This document shows, piece by piece, positions 51,233-60,461 of a DNA stretch of 64,000 bases; the first letter of the stretch is position 1; each line of letters opens with the position of its first letter. Under the pieces are notes generated by a model, which did not search any database, had not been told where the DNA came from, and was given only the letters and a program-made list of their open reading frames with translations. Source of the DNA: Tropicimonas sediminicola (GTDB lineage Bacteria > Pseudomonadota > Alphaproteobacteria > Rhodobacterales > Rhodobacteraceae); NCBI RefSeq assembly GCF_900188335.1, contig NZ_FZOY01000004.1, positions 248,001 to 312,000 of the forward strand. Reading direction: 5' to 3'. Position numbers and translations under genes: made by a program.

Positions 51233-53735
51233 GCCGCGGACCCCGTCCCTCGTCGCCCTCGCCGGTCAGCAGAACGCCGGCAAGTCGACGCTCTTCAACC
51301 TGCTGACCGGCCTGCAACAGCATATCGCCAACTACCCCGGCGTGACGGTCGACAAGAAATACGGCGGCTACACCGCGCGAGGCCGGCGCTTCGATGTCGT
51401 CGACCTGCCCGGCGCCTACAGCCTCTCGCCCTTTTCGCTCGAAGAGCGGGTGGCCCGGAGCTTCCTGCTGACCGAGGCGCCCGACGTGGTGGTCAACGTG
51501 CTCGACGCCACCAACCTGCGCCGCGCGCTGCCGCTCACCTTTCAGCTGCTCGAGATGGGCGCGCCGGTCGTCGTCGCACTCAACATGATGGACGCGGCGG
51601 ACCGGCGGGGACTCGAGATCGACCTCGACGCGCTGGAACGCCGGCTCTGCGTTCCCGTCGTGCCCGTCGTCGGACGGCGGGGAGTGGGAGAGGCAGAGCT
51701 GCGCAGCGCCATCGCCGAAACCGCCGCGGCCGGACGGGTCGTGCCCGCCACGCTGAACTACGGCCCGCTGGAGAAGGAGGTCGCCCGCATCCAGGCCACG
51801 CTCTCCGCCGAACCGGCGCTCTACGGCATCTCCGCCCGCTGGCTTGCCGTCAAACTGCTGGAAGGCGACAGCGAGGCCGAAGCGCTGCTCGCCGACCGGA
51901 TGGAGAATCCGCACGGGCTGCTCGACGAGCTCTACCGCGCCCGCAGCGCCTTCGAGACGCAGCACGGCTTGAGCGCAGGGGATCATATCTGCGCCTGCCG
52001 CGACAGCCATGCCGCCGAGATCGCCGCCGCCTGCGTCACCGACACCCGCGCCGGCGAGGTGCCCGTCTCCGAGCGGATCGACCGGGTTCTGCTCAACCGG
52101 TTTCTCGCCCCGGTTTTCCTGGTCGCGACGATCTGGGCGATCTACCAGCTTTCCATCGTCCAGGGATACCAGCTGACCGAGGTCACATGGCCAATCCTCG
52201 CAACCTTTCGCAGCTTCGTGGGCGGGCTGCTGCCGGATCCGGGCTTCCTCACCGATCCGCAACTCCGCGCCATGGGCCTCTGGACCGTCGATTCGATGAA
52301 CACGCTGCTGAGCTACGTGCCGATCTTCCTCATCCTCTTCGCCCTGATCGCGATCCTGGAGGATTCCGGCTACATGGCCCGCATCGCCTTTATCCTAGAC
52401 CGTATCCTGCACCGCTTCGGCCTGCACGGGCAGTCCACCCTGCCCTTCATCCTCGCGGGCGTCTTTGCCGGCGGCTGCGCCGTGCCGGGCGTGATGGCAA
52501 CCAAGGGCATCCCCGATGCGCGCGCCCGGCTCGCCACGATCCTGACCGTGCCCTTCATGAACTGCATGGCCAAGATCCCGCTCTACGCCCTGATCATCAA
52601 CATCTGGTTCCCGCAGGCCAAGGGTCTGATGCTGTTCTACCTGTCGACCTTCACCGTGATCGCGGCGCTGCTGGTGGCCAAGCTGCTCACCACCTCGCTC
52701 CTGCGGAAGGAGGAGACCGCGCCCTTCGTGATGGAACTGCCAAGCTATCACCTGCCGACGATATCCGGCGTGATGCACCGCGCCTTCAGCCGCACCTGGC
52801 TCTACATCCGCAAGGTGGCCACCGTGGTCCTGGCCGTGGCGACGGTGATCTACGCGCTGCTGCAATTCCCCGGCGTGCCGGCCGAACGCCAGCTGGACTA
52901 CCAGTCGCAGGCAGAGGCTGCGATCGCCCGCTTCTATGCCGAGATGGCCACCAACCCGCTCCGCACCGAGGTGCAGGAACCGGCCCGCCTCGTGCGACTG
53001 GTCACGCTCCAGACCGACTTCGCCGCCGAGATAAAGTCCGCGGAGACCCAGGCCGCCCGCGCCGCCCTCGCCGATGCGCTGCGCCGGGATCACCCGGACG
53101 CCGCCCTCTTCCTGCTGCCTGACGCCACGCCCGACGCCCGGGCGGCCAATGCCGCACTGCAGACGCTGTCCGAAACGCGCGCGGAACTGCGCCGGGAGTT
53201 GCGCCGCGACCGGCTGGAAAGCAGCTTCCTCGGCTACGTCGGGCGCGGGCTCGAGCCGGTGACCCGCTTTGCGGATTTCGACTGGAAGATCAACGTCGCC
53301 CTGCTGACCTCCTTCGCCGCGCGGGAGAATTCGGTCGCCACCTTCGGCGTGCTTTACGACCAGGACGACGGCCAGAATCTCTCGCTAGAGGAGCGGATGG
53401 GCGCCACGCAACTGGCCGAAGGGCGCAGCGCCGTCTCGTCCGTGGCGTTGCTGCTGTTCTTCGCGCTCTATCCGCCCTGCCTCGCCACGGTGATCGCGGT
53501 ACGGATGCAGACCGGCTCGCTCAATTGGATGCTGTTCTCCATCGCCTTTCCGACGCTGCTGGGCCTGGCCACCGCATCGGCGGTGTTCACCCTGGCCAGC
53601 GCGCTCGGCCTGACCGGGCTGCAGGCCATGGCGGCGGTGCATGCGCTGGCGCTCGGGGTCCTGATCCTCGTGGCGCTGCCCAAGCCCTGGCTCGCGCGGC
53701 TCGGCGCACAGCCGACAGTGGAGGCCGCGGAATGA
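51225..53735 (+). CDS. feoB: Ferrous iron transporter FeoB
   Basis: Inner-membrane Fe(II) importer of 836 residues. The N-terminal G domain has G1 GQQNAGKST, G3 DLPGAYSL and G4 ALNMMDAAD; Feo membrane blocks GGFA-type GVFAGGCAVPGVMATKGIPDARARLATILTVPFMNCMAKIPLYALI and AARENSVATFGVLY gating motif follow. Between the two membrane halves there is an extra soluble stretch of roughly 130 residues (about 560-690), rich in Ala, Arg and Glu, which makes it longer than E. coli FeoB (773). It overlaps feoA by eight bases and the next gene by four. Confidence 0.95.
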   Translation: MTEPRTPSLVALAGQQNAGKSTLFNLLTGLQQHIANYPGVTVDKKYGGYTARGRRFDVVDLPGAYSLSPFSLEERVARSFLLTEAPDVVVNVLDATNLRRALPLTFQLLEMGAPVVVALNMMDAADRRGLEIDLDALERRLCVPVVPVVGRRGVGEAELRSAIAETAAAGRVVPATLNYGPLEKEVARIQATLSAEPALYGISARWLAVKLLEGDSEAEALLADRMENPHGLLDELYRARSAFETQHGLSAGDHICACRDSHAAEIAAACVTDTRAGEVPVSERIDRVLLNRFLAPVFLVATIWAIYQLSIVQGYQLTEVTWPILATFRSFVGGLLPDPGFLTDPQLRAMGLWTVDSMNTLLSYVPIFLILFALIAILEDSGYMARIAFILDRILHRFGLHGQSTLPFILAGVFAGGCAVPGVMATKGIPDARARLATILTVPFMNCMAKIPLYALIINIWFPQAKGLMLFYLSTFTVIAALLVAKLLTTSLLRKEETAPFVMELPSYHLPTISGVMHRAFSRTWLYIRKVATVVLAVATVIYALLQFPGVPAERQLDYQSQAEAAIARFYAEMATNPLRTEVQEPARLVRLVTLQTDFAAEIKSAETQAARAALADALRRDHPDAALFLLPDATPDARAANAALQTLSETRAELRRELRRDRLESSFLGYVGRGLEPVTRFADFDWKINVALLTSFAARENSVATFGVLYDQDDGQNLSLEERMGATQLAEGRSAVSSVALLLFFALYPPCLATVIAVRMQTGSLNWMLFSIAFPTLLGLATASAVFTLASALGLTGLQAMAAVHALALGVLILVALPKPWLARLGAQPTVEAAE

Positions 53736-54007
53736 ACGGGGACATGGCCCAACCGATGGTGGATCTTGGTCGCGAGGCCGGGATCGCACCGGTGGAATAC
53801 GCCTTGGTCGCGCTTCTGGCCGGGCTGGCGCTGGCCTACCTGCTGCGCGGGCTCCTGCGCCGCAAGGCGCGCAGCGGATCGGGCGGCGGCTGCCCGGGAT
53901 GCGCGGGTTGCCCCGCCTCCGGCGGCTGCCCGAGCGCAAGCCGGAAGCCCTTCGAGATCAACGATAGCCCAGACGCCAAGGCCGAACCGCGAAGACGCGC
54001 CGCCTAG
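53732..54007 (+). CDS. FeoB-associated Cys-rich membrane protein
   Basis: A 91-residue protein with one membrane helix (about 22-41, VEYALVALLAGLALAYLLRG) followed by a basic stretch and a cysteine cluster CPGCAGCPASGGCP (about 54-67). Small Cys-rich proteins of this layout are often encoded after feoB, taking the place of FeoC. It overlaps feoB by four bases (ATGA), so it should be made in step with the transporter. Metal or redox sensing through the cysteines is inference. Its stop codon lies in a CTAG shared with the converging BKACE gene. Confidence 0.82.
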   Translation: MNGDMAQPMVDLGREAGIAPVEYALVALLAGLALAYLLRGLLRRKARSGSGGGCPGCAGCPASGGCPSASRKPFEINDSPDAKAEPRRRAA

Positions 54008-54837
54008 CCCGGCATCGCGAGACCGAGGATCTCGCGCGCCTGCGCCCAGGTCGCCACCGGGCGCGCGTGTTTCTCGCAGATCTCCACCGTCCGGCGAACC
54101 AGCGCGGCATTCGACGGCGCAAGCGTCTCCCGGTCGAGGCGCACGTTGTCCTCCAGCCCCGTGCGCGTATGCCCACCCGCGGCCACGGCCCATTCGTTCA
54201 ACGTGATCTGGTGCCGGCCGATCCCGGCGGCGCACCACTCGGCCTCCGGCGCCAGCCGCTCCATCGTCCGGACGTAGTAGTCGAAGACATCGCGATCCAC
54301 CGGCATCGCGTTCTTCACTCCCATGACGAACTGGACGTAGAGTCGGCCCGGAATCCGCCCGTCGCGGTTCATCGCCACCGCCTGGTGGATGTGCGACAGG
54401 TCGAAGGCCTCGATCTCGGGCTTCACGCCATAGGTCCGCATCTCAGAGGCCAGCCAATCCACCAGATCGGGGGGATTCTCGTAGACCCGCGTCGGGAAGT
54501 TGTTCGATCCGACGGAAAGCGATGCCATGTCGGGCCTCAGCGGAAGCATCCCGCCGCGCGCCGACCCCGCCCCCGAACGTCCCCCGGTGGAGAACTGGAT
54601 GATCATGCCCGGGCAATGCGCCTCGAGCCCCTCCTTGAGCCGCGCGAACTTCTCGGGGTCCGAGCTCGGCGTGCCGTCATCGTTGCGCACATGGCAATGC
54701 GCGATCGCCGCCCCCGCCTCGAAGGATTCCTGCACGCTCTCCACCTGTTCCGACACGGTGATCGGCACCGCCGGGTTGTCCTTCTTGGTGGCGACCGATC
54801 CGGTGATTGCAACGCAGATTATGCAGGGCTTGGTCAT
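54004..54837 (-). CDS. BKACE family beta-keto acid cleavage enzyme (DUF849)
   Basis: A 277-residue zinc enzyme of the 3-keto-5-aminohexanoate cleavage family, which condenses a beta-keto acid with acetyl-CoA to give acetoacetate and a new CoA ester. The zinc-site histidines are His47 and His49 (AIAHCHVRNDDG); IIQFSTGGRSG, SLSVGSNNFPTRVYENPP, PEIEAFDLSH and AAGIGRHQITLNEWAVAAGGHTRTGLEDN follow the family order. The natural substrate within the family varies (dehydrocarnitine, 3-keto-5-aminohexanoate and others) and cannot be chosen here. It stands alone. Confidence 0.92.
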   Translation of the reverse strand: MTKPCIICVAITGSVATKKDNPAVPITVSEQVESVQESFEAGAAIAHCHVRNDDGTPSSDPEKFARLKEGLEAHCPGMIIQFSTGGRSGAGSARGGMLPLRPDMASLSVGSNNFPTRVYENPPDLVDWLASEMRTYGVKPEIEAFDLSHIHQAVAMNRDGRIPGRLYVQFVMGVKNAMPVDRDVFDYYVRTMERLAPEAEWCAAGIGRHQITLNEWAVAAGGHTRTGLEDNVRLDRETLAPSNAALVRRTVEICEKHARPVATWAQAREILGLAMPG

Positions 54838-55000
54838 GGGGCTCTTCCCGGTTGCTCCGCCTTTGCCCGGCCCTCTCGCAAGGGCGGGTCAGCGGAAATG
54901 ATCTGCCGAGGACGAACTCGCCCCCTGTCGGCATTGTGGTCCGGTGTCGCCGGGCGGGCAAGAATGCTCGCCTGCCTCACATCGTCTCCCCGCCGGCCCC

Positions 55001-55046
55001 GCTCTTCCTGGCCGAAATACCCCGGGGCCAGGGGGGCGGCGCCCCG
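55001..55046 (-). repeat. GGGTATTTCGGCCAGGAAGAG intergenic motif, copy 7
   Basis: A diverged copy: on the minus strand GGGGTATTTCGGCCAGGAAG preceded by a GC-rich stretch including GGGGC-GCC-GCCCC. It lies upstream of the BKACE gene and oriented with it. Confidence 0.58.
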
Positions 55047-55135
55047 GTCGCCGACGGTGCGCGACACCGGTTGCCTTTGGCCGCGCCGCCCCCTACCGAG
55101 AGGCAACGCTCGTCCGATCCCGAAAGGCCAACGAC

Positions 55136-56104
55136 ATGACAGACAGCAGCGTCACCCCCGTCGCCGGCGATCTCGCCTTTACCCGCGAGGACCTGCGCGG
55201 CACCGTACCCGAGGCCGCCTATGCCGGCGCGCTGTCCTTCATGCGCCGCCGCTTCACGCGCGACCTCGCTGCGGCGGATGTCGCCGTGCTCGGCATCCCC
55301 TACGACCTCGCGCTCTCCGGGCGTTCAGGGACGCGGTTCGGCCCCCGCGGCGTGCGCGCCGCCTCCAGCCACATCGCCTGGTCCGGCCCCTGGCCCTGGG
55401 AAAGCGATCCGTTCGAGACCCTCGCCATCGTCGATTACGGCGATTGCGAGTTCGATCCGGGCCGTCCGATGGAGGTGCCGGAGCGGATCACCGAAACCGC
55501 CCGCAAGATCCTCGCCACCGATACCGCGCTGATGTCGATCGGCGGCGACCACTTCGTCACCTGGCCGCTGCTCAAGGCCCACGCGGAGAAACACGGGCCG
55601 CTGCGGCTGATCCAGTTCGACGCCCACAGCGACACCTGGGCCGACGAACCCGACCGGATCGATCACGGCACCATGCTGTGGCACGCGACCCGCGAGGGCC
55701 TCGTGGTGCCGGAGCATTCGGTGCAGGTGGGCATCCGCACCCACAACCCCGACCCGCTCGGCTTCAACATCATCTCTGCCCGCGACGTGCACCGCGACGG
55801 CCCCGAGGCCACCGCCCGCCGCATCCGCGAGATCGTGGGCGACGCGCCCTGCTACGTCACTTTCGACATCGACGCGCTCGATCCCTCCGCGGCGCCGGGC
55901 ACCGGCACGCCGGTGATCGGCGGGCTTACCACGCACCAGGCCAAGGAGATGCTGTTCGGCCTCGCCGGGATCAACATCGTCGGCATGGACCTCGTCGAGG
56001 TTTCGCCGCCCTTCGACCATTCCGAGATCACAAGCATCGCCGCGGCGACGCTGCTGAGCGACATGCTCGCGCTCTACGCCGCCCGACCGGGCGCGACGGG
56101 CTGA
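55136..56104 (+). CDS. speB: Agmatinase (ureohydrolase family)
   Basis: Manganese enzyme of the arginase/agmatinase family, 322 residues; agmatinase yields putrescine and urea. Metal motifs: SIGGDHFVTWP, FDAHSDTW and FDIDALDPSAAPGTGTPVIGG. ALSGRSGTRFGPRGVRAASSHI near residue 60-80 and a substrate loop HGTMLWHATREG fit agmatinase-type proteins, though guanidinobutyrase or related activities cannot be excluded. GAAAGG precedes the ATG. A terminator follows at 56144-56177. Confidence 0.88.
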   Translation: MTDSSVTPVAGDLAFTREDLRGTVPEAAYAGALSFMRRRFTRDLAAADVAVLGIPYDLALSGRSGTRFGPRGVRAASSHIAWSGPWPWESDPFETLAIVDYGDCEFDPGRPMEVPERITETARKILATDTALMSIGGDHFVTWPLLKAHAEKHGPLRLIQFDAHSDTWADEPDRIDHGTMLWHATREGLVVPEHSVQVGIRTHNPDPLGFNIISARDVHRDGPEATARRIREIVGDAPCYVTFDIDALDPSAAPGTGTPVIGGLTTHQAKEMLFGLAGINIVGMDLVEVSPPFDHSEITSIAAATLLSDMLALYAARPGATG

Positions 56105-56143
56105 TCCACCGGCGCACCGCGCCGCAGATAGCTATGGTGACCA

Positions 56144-56177
56144 GGGCGCATCCGGCTTCGACGCCGGGTGCGCCTTT
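56144..56177 (+). terminator. Terminator of the agmatinase gene
   Basis: GGCGCATCCGGC (56145-56156) pairs with GCCGGGTGCGCC (56163-56174), one G-T pair, loop TTCGAC, then TTT. It lies 40 bases past the stop codon. Confidence 0.72.
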
Positions 56178-56334
56178 GCATTTCGCCCCCCGTGTCCACC
56201 GGCCCCTTCCGCTCCCGAAAATCGCCAAACCCTCGCACTTCCCTTAGGGAACGATGGATTTGCCACAAAACTGTTGCGTTGCTGTGCGATCAGCCACATG
56301 ATTTCAACGCGGTTCGCGGGGAGACGGGCTGACA

Positions 56335-57144
56335 ATGACCACTGGATCTGCAGAAAGGCGCGGCGAGGCCGTGCCGCTTCGACTCAAGAAGTCGGAGCGG
56401 CGGCGGCAGATTCTGCTCGAGCTGAAACTGCAGCCCCACGTCCGCAACGGTGATCTTGCAGAGCGTTTCGGCGTCTCGTCCGAGACCATCCGGCGCGACT
56501 TCGACGCGCTCAGCGGCGAAGGGCTGATCCAGCGGGCGACCGGCGGTGCCTACGCGCCCGCCCATGGCCACCACCCCAGCCTCGACGAACGCAGCGCCGC
56601 CCATGTCGCGGAACGCGACCGGATCGGCCGTCGCGCCGCCGCGCTGGTCGCCGATGGCGAAACGCTCATGGTGGATTCCGGCTCCACCACCATCGCCTTT
56701 GCCCGCGCGCTGGCCATTCTCGGGACGCGCTGTACGGTGCTGACAAATTCGATCCCCGTGGCCATGACGCTGGCCACCGGCGAGGGCATCGCGATCCGGC
56801 TCTGCCCGGGCGACTACCTGCCGGCCGAGTCGGCGCTGGTCGGGACCGACACGCTCGACTTCATCGACCGCTTCAACGTCGACCGCTGCTTCATCGGCGC
56901 CTCCGCGATCTCGGCCGAGGGCCCGTCGGAGGCCGTGCAGGGCTTTGCCGCGGTCAAACGCCGGATGCTGAAACGCGCGGCGTGCGGGCACCTCCTGATC
57001 GGCAGCGCCAAGTTCGGCCGCAAGGGGCTGGCCCGTGTGGCAGGCTTCGCCGATCTCGACAGCATCGTGGTCGATCGCGCGCCGGAAGGCGAGCTCGCCG
57101 CGGCGCTTGCCGTCAGCGGTACCGACATCCTGGTGGCGCAATGA
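56335..57144 (+). CDS. DeoR/GlpR-family transcriptional regulator
   Basis: A 269-residue repressor. The DeoR helix-turn-helix is at about 21-75 (RRRQILLELKLQPHVRNGDLAERFGVSSETIRRDFDALSGEGLIQRATGGAY); the C-terminal DeoRC sugar-phosphate isomerase-like domain contains VDSGSTTIAFARAL and CFIGASAIS. Regulators of this family sense sugar or glycerol phosphates. It heads a probable operon with the HAD phosphatase and ugpBAEC, so glycerol-3-phosphate is the likely inducer. Confidence 0.92.
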   Translation: MTTGSAERRGEAVPLRLKKSERRRQILLELKLQPHVRNGDLAERFGVSSETIRRDFDALSGEGLIQRATGGAYAPAHGHHPSLDERSAAHVAERDRIGRRAAALVADGETLMVDSGSTTIAFARALAILGTRCTVLTNSIPVAMTLATGEGIAIRLCPGDYLPAESALVGTDTLDFIDRFNVDRCFIGASAISAEGPSEAVQGFAAVKRRMLKRAACGHLLIGSAKFGRKGLARVAGFADLDSIVVDRAPEGELAAALAVSGTDILVAQ

Positions 57145-57202
57145 CCGGACAGAACGCATACCGAGAACGCATTGCCTGTCGCGCAGACGCCGGGAGGCTC
57201 GC

Positions 57203-58111
57203 ATGATCCGGCTGACCTCTGCCGAGGCTTTCGAGGCCTACGAGCGCGCGCGTGGTCGCCTGCCCGCTCCGCGCCAGAGTTCCGCGGCGCCCGTCGAAGC
57301 CGCAACGCTGGCCGAGATCGCCGACCGGTTCGACGTCTTCCTGCTCGACGCCTACGGGGTGCTCAACATCGGCAACAACGCCATTCCCGGGACGGCGGAA
57401 CGGATCGAGGCACTGCGGCAGGGCGGCAAGCGCGTGCTCGTTGTGTCCAACGCCGCGAGCCTGACGCGGCAAGACCTCGGCGAGAAATACCACCGTCTCG
57501 GCTACGACTTCGATCTGGCCGACATCGTGTCCAGCCGGGCCGCCCTCGCGGTCGCGCTGGAGGCGCAGGCGCCTCGGTGCTGGGGCGTGATGGCCCCCCC
57601 GGAAGCCCGGCTCGACGATCTGTGCAACGCACGGATGATATCGCTGGAGGACGATCCCGCCGCCTACGCCGAGGCGGACGGGTTCCTGCTGGTTGGCAGC
57701 GACACGTGGACGGAAACGCGGCAGGCGCTGCTCGAAGACAGCCTGCGCGCCGCGCCGCGCCCGGTGCTGGTCGCCAACCCCGACATCATCGCACCGCGCG
57801 ACGAGGGCTTCTCTGCCGAGCCCGGCTATTTCGCGCATCGCATCGCAGACAGGCTCGGCATCGAGCCCGCGTTCTACGGCAAGCCCTTCGCCAACATCTA
57901 CGACCTCGCCCTCGCCCGGATCGGGCGGGAGGTGCCGCCGTCGCGGGTGCTGATGGTGGGCGACAGCCTCCACACCGACATCCTAGGAGCCCAGACCGCG
58001 GGCGTCGCCTCCGCCCTGGTGGCGGAGTTCGGCTTCTTCGAGGGGCTCGACATCCCGAACGCGATCGCCCGCACCGCGATCGTTCCGGATTTCATCATCC
58101 GGAGGCCATGA
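57203..58111 (+). CDS. HAD-IIA family phosphatase
   Basis: A 302-residue hydrolase of the NagD/PGP-like HAD-IIA group. The nucleophile motif is FLLDAYGVLNIG with Asp49; the second Asp of the DxD motif, the usual acid/base, is replaced by Tyr51, a variation also seen (as Trp) in some IIA relatives. VVSNAAS carries motif II and LMVGDSLHTDILGAQTAG motif IV. GGGAGG precedes the ATG. Its position between the DeoR regulator and ugpB suggests it dephosphorylates imported glycerol-3-phosphate to glycerol and phosphate; activity with the Tyr variant is unproven. Confidence 0.87.
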   Translation: MIRLTSAEAFEAYERARGRLPAPRQSSAAPVEAATLAEIADRFDVFLLDAYGVLNIGNNAIPGTAERIEALRQGGKRVLVVSNAASLTRQDLGEKYHRLGYDFDLADIVSSRAALAVALEAQAPRCWGVMAPPEARLDDLCNARMISLEDDPAAYAEADGFLLVGSDTWTETRQALLEDSLRAAPRPVLVANPDIIAPRDEGFSAEPGYFAHRIADRLGIEPAFYGKPFANIYDLALARIGREVPPSRVLMVGDSLHTDILGAQTAGVASALVAEFGFFEGLDIPNAIARTAIVPDFIIRRP

Positions 58112-58222
58112 GGGGAAGCAGTGAGAGATAACGCACGGACCATTGAAACCAGCAAAGAACGACCCTGCCCGAGACCGTGCCCGGCGCAGGAAAGACGAAA
58201 TCACTTTGGGAGAAACGCACCA

Positions 58223-59533
58223 ATGAAATACGCACTGTCCTCGCTGGCGCTGGCCGCCAGCCTCGGCTCCGCCCAGATGGCCGCCGCGCAAACCGAAATC
58301 GAGTTCTGGCACGCCTTTACAGGCCGCCTCGGCGACCTCGTCGCCGAACAGGTCGAGACCTTCAACGGCAGCCAGAGCGACTATGTCGTCAAGGCGACCC
58401 ACAAGGGCAACTACTCCGAGACGCTGAACGCCGGCATCGCCGCCTTCCGCGCCGGCGAGCAGCCGGAAATCCTGATGGTCTTCGAGGTCGGCACCGCGAC
58501 CATGATGGCCGCCAAGGGCGCCATCAAGCCGGTCTACACGGTGATGGAGGAAGCCGGCGCCGAGTTCGACCAGTCCAAGTACATCGGCTCGGTCAAGGGC
58601 TACTACACCGCGCCCGACGGCAACATGCTGTCGCTGCCGTTCAACTCCTCGACCCCGGTTCTCTGGATCAACCGCGACATGCTTTCCGAGGCCGGCATCG
58701 ACCCCGACACCGATCTCTCGACCTGGGAAAAGGTCGGCGCGGTGCTCGACCAGCTCAAGGAAGCCGGCGTGCAATGCCCGATGACCACCGCCTGGCAGAG
58801 CTGGATCCACCTCGAGAACCTCTCGGCCTACCACGACGTGCCCTTCGCGACGCAGGACAACGGCTTCGCCGGCACCGACACCGAACTGGCCTTCAACGGC
58901 GAAGCCCAGGTGGCGCACATCTCGGCCATGGGCGAGTGGGCGAAGGACGGCAAGTTCATCTACGCCGGCCGTCGCAACGAGGGCGGCGCCAACTTCCGCG
59001 CCGGTGAATGCGCGCTGTTCACCGAATCCTCGGCCGGCTACGCGGGCATCAAGTCCGAGGCCCAGTTCGACTTCGAAGTGCGTCCGCTGCCCTATTGGGA
59101 GGCGGTGACCGCGGAGCCGCAGAACACCATCATCGGTGGCGCCTCGCTCTGGGTCATGGAGGGCCACGAGGCCGAGGATTACCAGGGCGTCGCGGCGTTC
59201 CTGAACTTCCTCAGCTCGCCCGAGATCCAGGCCAAGTGGCACCAGGACACCGGCTATCTGCCGATCACCGCCGAGGCCGGCGACCTGACCCGCGAGCAGG
59301 GCTTCTACGACGAGAACCCGGGCACGGACATCGCCGTGATCCAGATGACGGCCAAGGAGCCCACCGCGAACTCCAAGGGCCTGCGCCTGGGGTCGTTCGA
59401 CCAGATCCGCACGATCATCGACGAGGAGCTGGAAGCCGTCTGGTCGGGTGACAAGGACGCCCAGGCCGCGCTCGACAGCGCCGTGGAGCGGGGCAACGCC
59501 CTGCTGCGCCGCTTCGAACAAGCCTCGCAGTAA
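58223..59533 (+). CDS. ugpB: sn-glycerol-3-phosphate-binding protein UgpB
   Basis: Periplasmic receptor for glycerol-3-phosphate and glycerophosphodiesters, 436 residues, very like E. coli UgpB. The signal peptide ends at AAAQ (about residue 22). [86 protein letters not shown] and the C terminus [12 protein letters not shown] are shared with UgpB. TTGGGAGAAA precedes the ATG. A perfect 12-bp hairpin follows its stop codon. Confidence 0.94.
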   Translation: MKYALSSLALAASLGSAQMAAAQTEIEFWHAFTGRLGDLVAEQVETFNGSQSDYVVKATHKGNYSETLNAGIAAFRAGEQPEILMVFEVGTATMMAAKGAIKPVYTVMEEAGAEFDQSKYIGSVKGYYTAPDGNMLSLPFNSSTPVLWINRDMLSEAGIDPDTDLSTWEKVGAVLDQLKEAGVQCPMTTAWQSWIHLENLSAYHDVPFATQDNGFAGTDTELAFNGEAQVAHISAMGEWAKDGKFIYAGRRNEGGANFRAGECALFTESSAGYAGIKSEAQFDFEVRPLPYWEAVTAEPQNTIIGGASLWVMEGHEAEDYQGVAAFLNFLSSPEIQAKWHQDTGYLPITAEAGDLTREQGFYDENPGTDIAVIQMTAKEPTANSKGLRLGSFDQIRTIIDEELEAVWSGDKDAQAALDSAVERGNALLRRFEQASQ

Positions 59534-59541
59534 ACGGAAAG

Positions 59542-59570
59542 GCGGCGCTCCCGGGCAACGGGAGCGCCGC
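59542..59570 (+). other. Intercistronic hairpin between ugpB and ugpA
   Basis: GCGGCGCTCCCG (59542-59553) and CGGGAGCGCCGC (59559-59570) pair perfectly around GGCAA, eight bases after the ugpB stop and nine before the ugpA ATG. There is no T run. It probably keeps ugpB message more abundant and may cover the ugpA ribosome site. Confidence 0.7.
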
Positions 59571-59579
59571 GCATCTCAG

Positions 59580-60461
59580 ATGGAAAAACGCGTCACCTTC
59601 AAGGGCATCTGGCTGCCGATCCTGCTGGTCTTCCCGCAGATCCTGATCACGGCCGTGTTCTTCTTCTACCCGGCCGGGCAGGCGATCTGGCAGTCGCTGT
59701 TCATCCCCGATCCCTTCGGGCTGTCGATGCAGTTCGTGGGTCTGGGGAACTTCGAGTTCCTGCTGAGCGATCCCTATTACCGCGCCTCCTTCGCCACCAC
59801 GGCGGTGTTCTCCTCGCTGGTCACCATCGTCTCGATGGCCGTCGCGCTCTACCTCGCGGTGCTCGCAGAGCGGCTGATCAAGGGCTCCGGGACCTATCGC
59901 ACGCTGCTGATCTGGCCCTATGCGGTCGCCCCCGCGGTGGCCGGCGTGCTGTGGCTCTTCATGTTCAACACCCGCGTCGGCGTGGTGACCTGGTATCTCG
60001 GCCTTTTGGGCTACGACTGGAACCACGTGCTGAACGAGGGCGAGGCCATGGGCCTTGTCGTCGTCGCCTCGGCCTGGGGACGGATCAGCTACAACTTCCT
60101 GTTCTTCCTCGCCGGACTGCAGGCGATCCCGAAATCGGTGATCGAGGCAGCGGCGATCGACGGCGCGCGGTTCTGGACGCGGTTCCGCACCATCGTCTTC
60201 CCGCTGCTGTCGCCCACGACCTTCTTCCTGCTGGTGGTCAACATCATCTACGCCTTCTTCGAGACCTTCGGCGTCATCCACACGATCACCAGCGGCGGGC
60301 CGCAGCAGGCGACGACGATCCTCGTCTACAAGGTCTATGCCGACGGTTTCGTGGGCCAGGACCTCGGTTCCTCGGCGGCGCAATCCGTGATCCTGCTGGT
60401 CGTCGTGTCGATCCTGACCGTGGTCCAGTTCAAGTTCATCGAACGCAGGGTGCACTACTGA
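59580..60461 (+). CDS. ugpA: Glycerol-3-phosphate ABC permease UgpA
   Basis: Inner-membrane permease of 293 residues, six helices, starting [38 protein letters not shown] as in UgpA, with the EAA loop [25 protein letters not shown]. No ribosome site is evident between the hairpin and the ATG at 59580. Its stop codon overlaps the ugpE start by one base (TGATG). Confidence 0.94.
   Translation: MEKRVTFKGIWLPILLVFPQILITAVFFFYPAGQAIWQSLFIPDPFGLSMQFVGLGNFEFLLSDPYYRASFATTAVFSSLVTIVSMAVALYLAVLAERLIKGSGTYRTLLIWPYAVAPAVAGVLWLFMFNTRVGVVTWYLGLLGYDWNHVLNEGEAMGLVVVASAWGRISYNFLFFLAGLQAIPKSVIEAAAIDGARFWTRFRTIVFPLLSPTTFFLLVVNIIYAFFETFGVIHTITSGGPQQATTILVYKVYADGFVGQDLGSSAAQSVILLVVVSILTVVQFKFIERRVHY

Noticed and set aside
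10251-55046. CRISPR array
   Set aside because: The repeated motif is widely dispersed, not regularly spaced, occurs on both strands and has no cas genes nearby.
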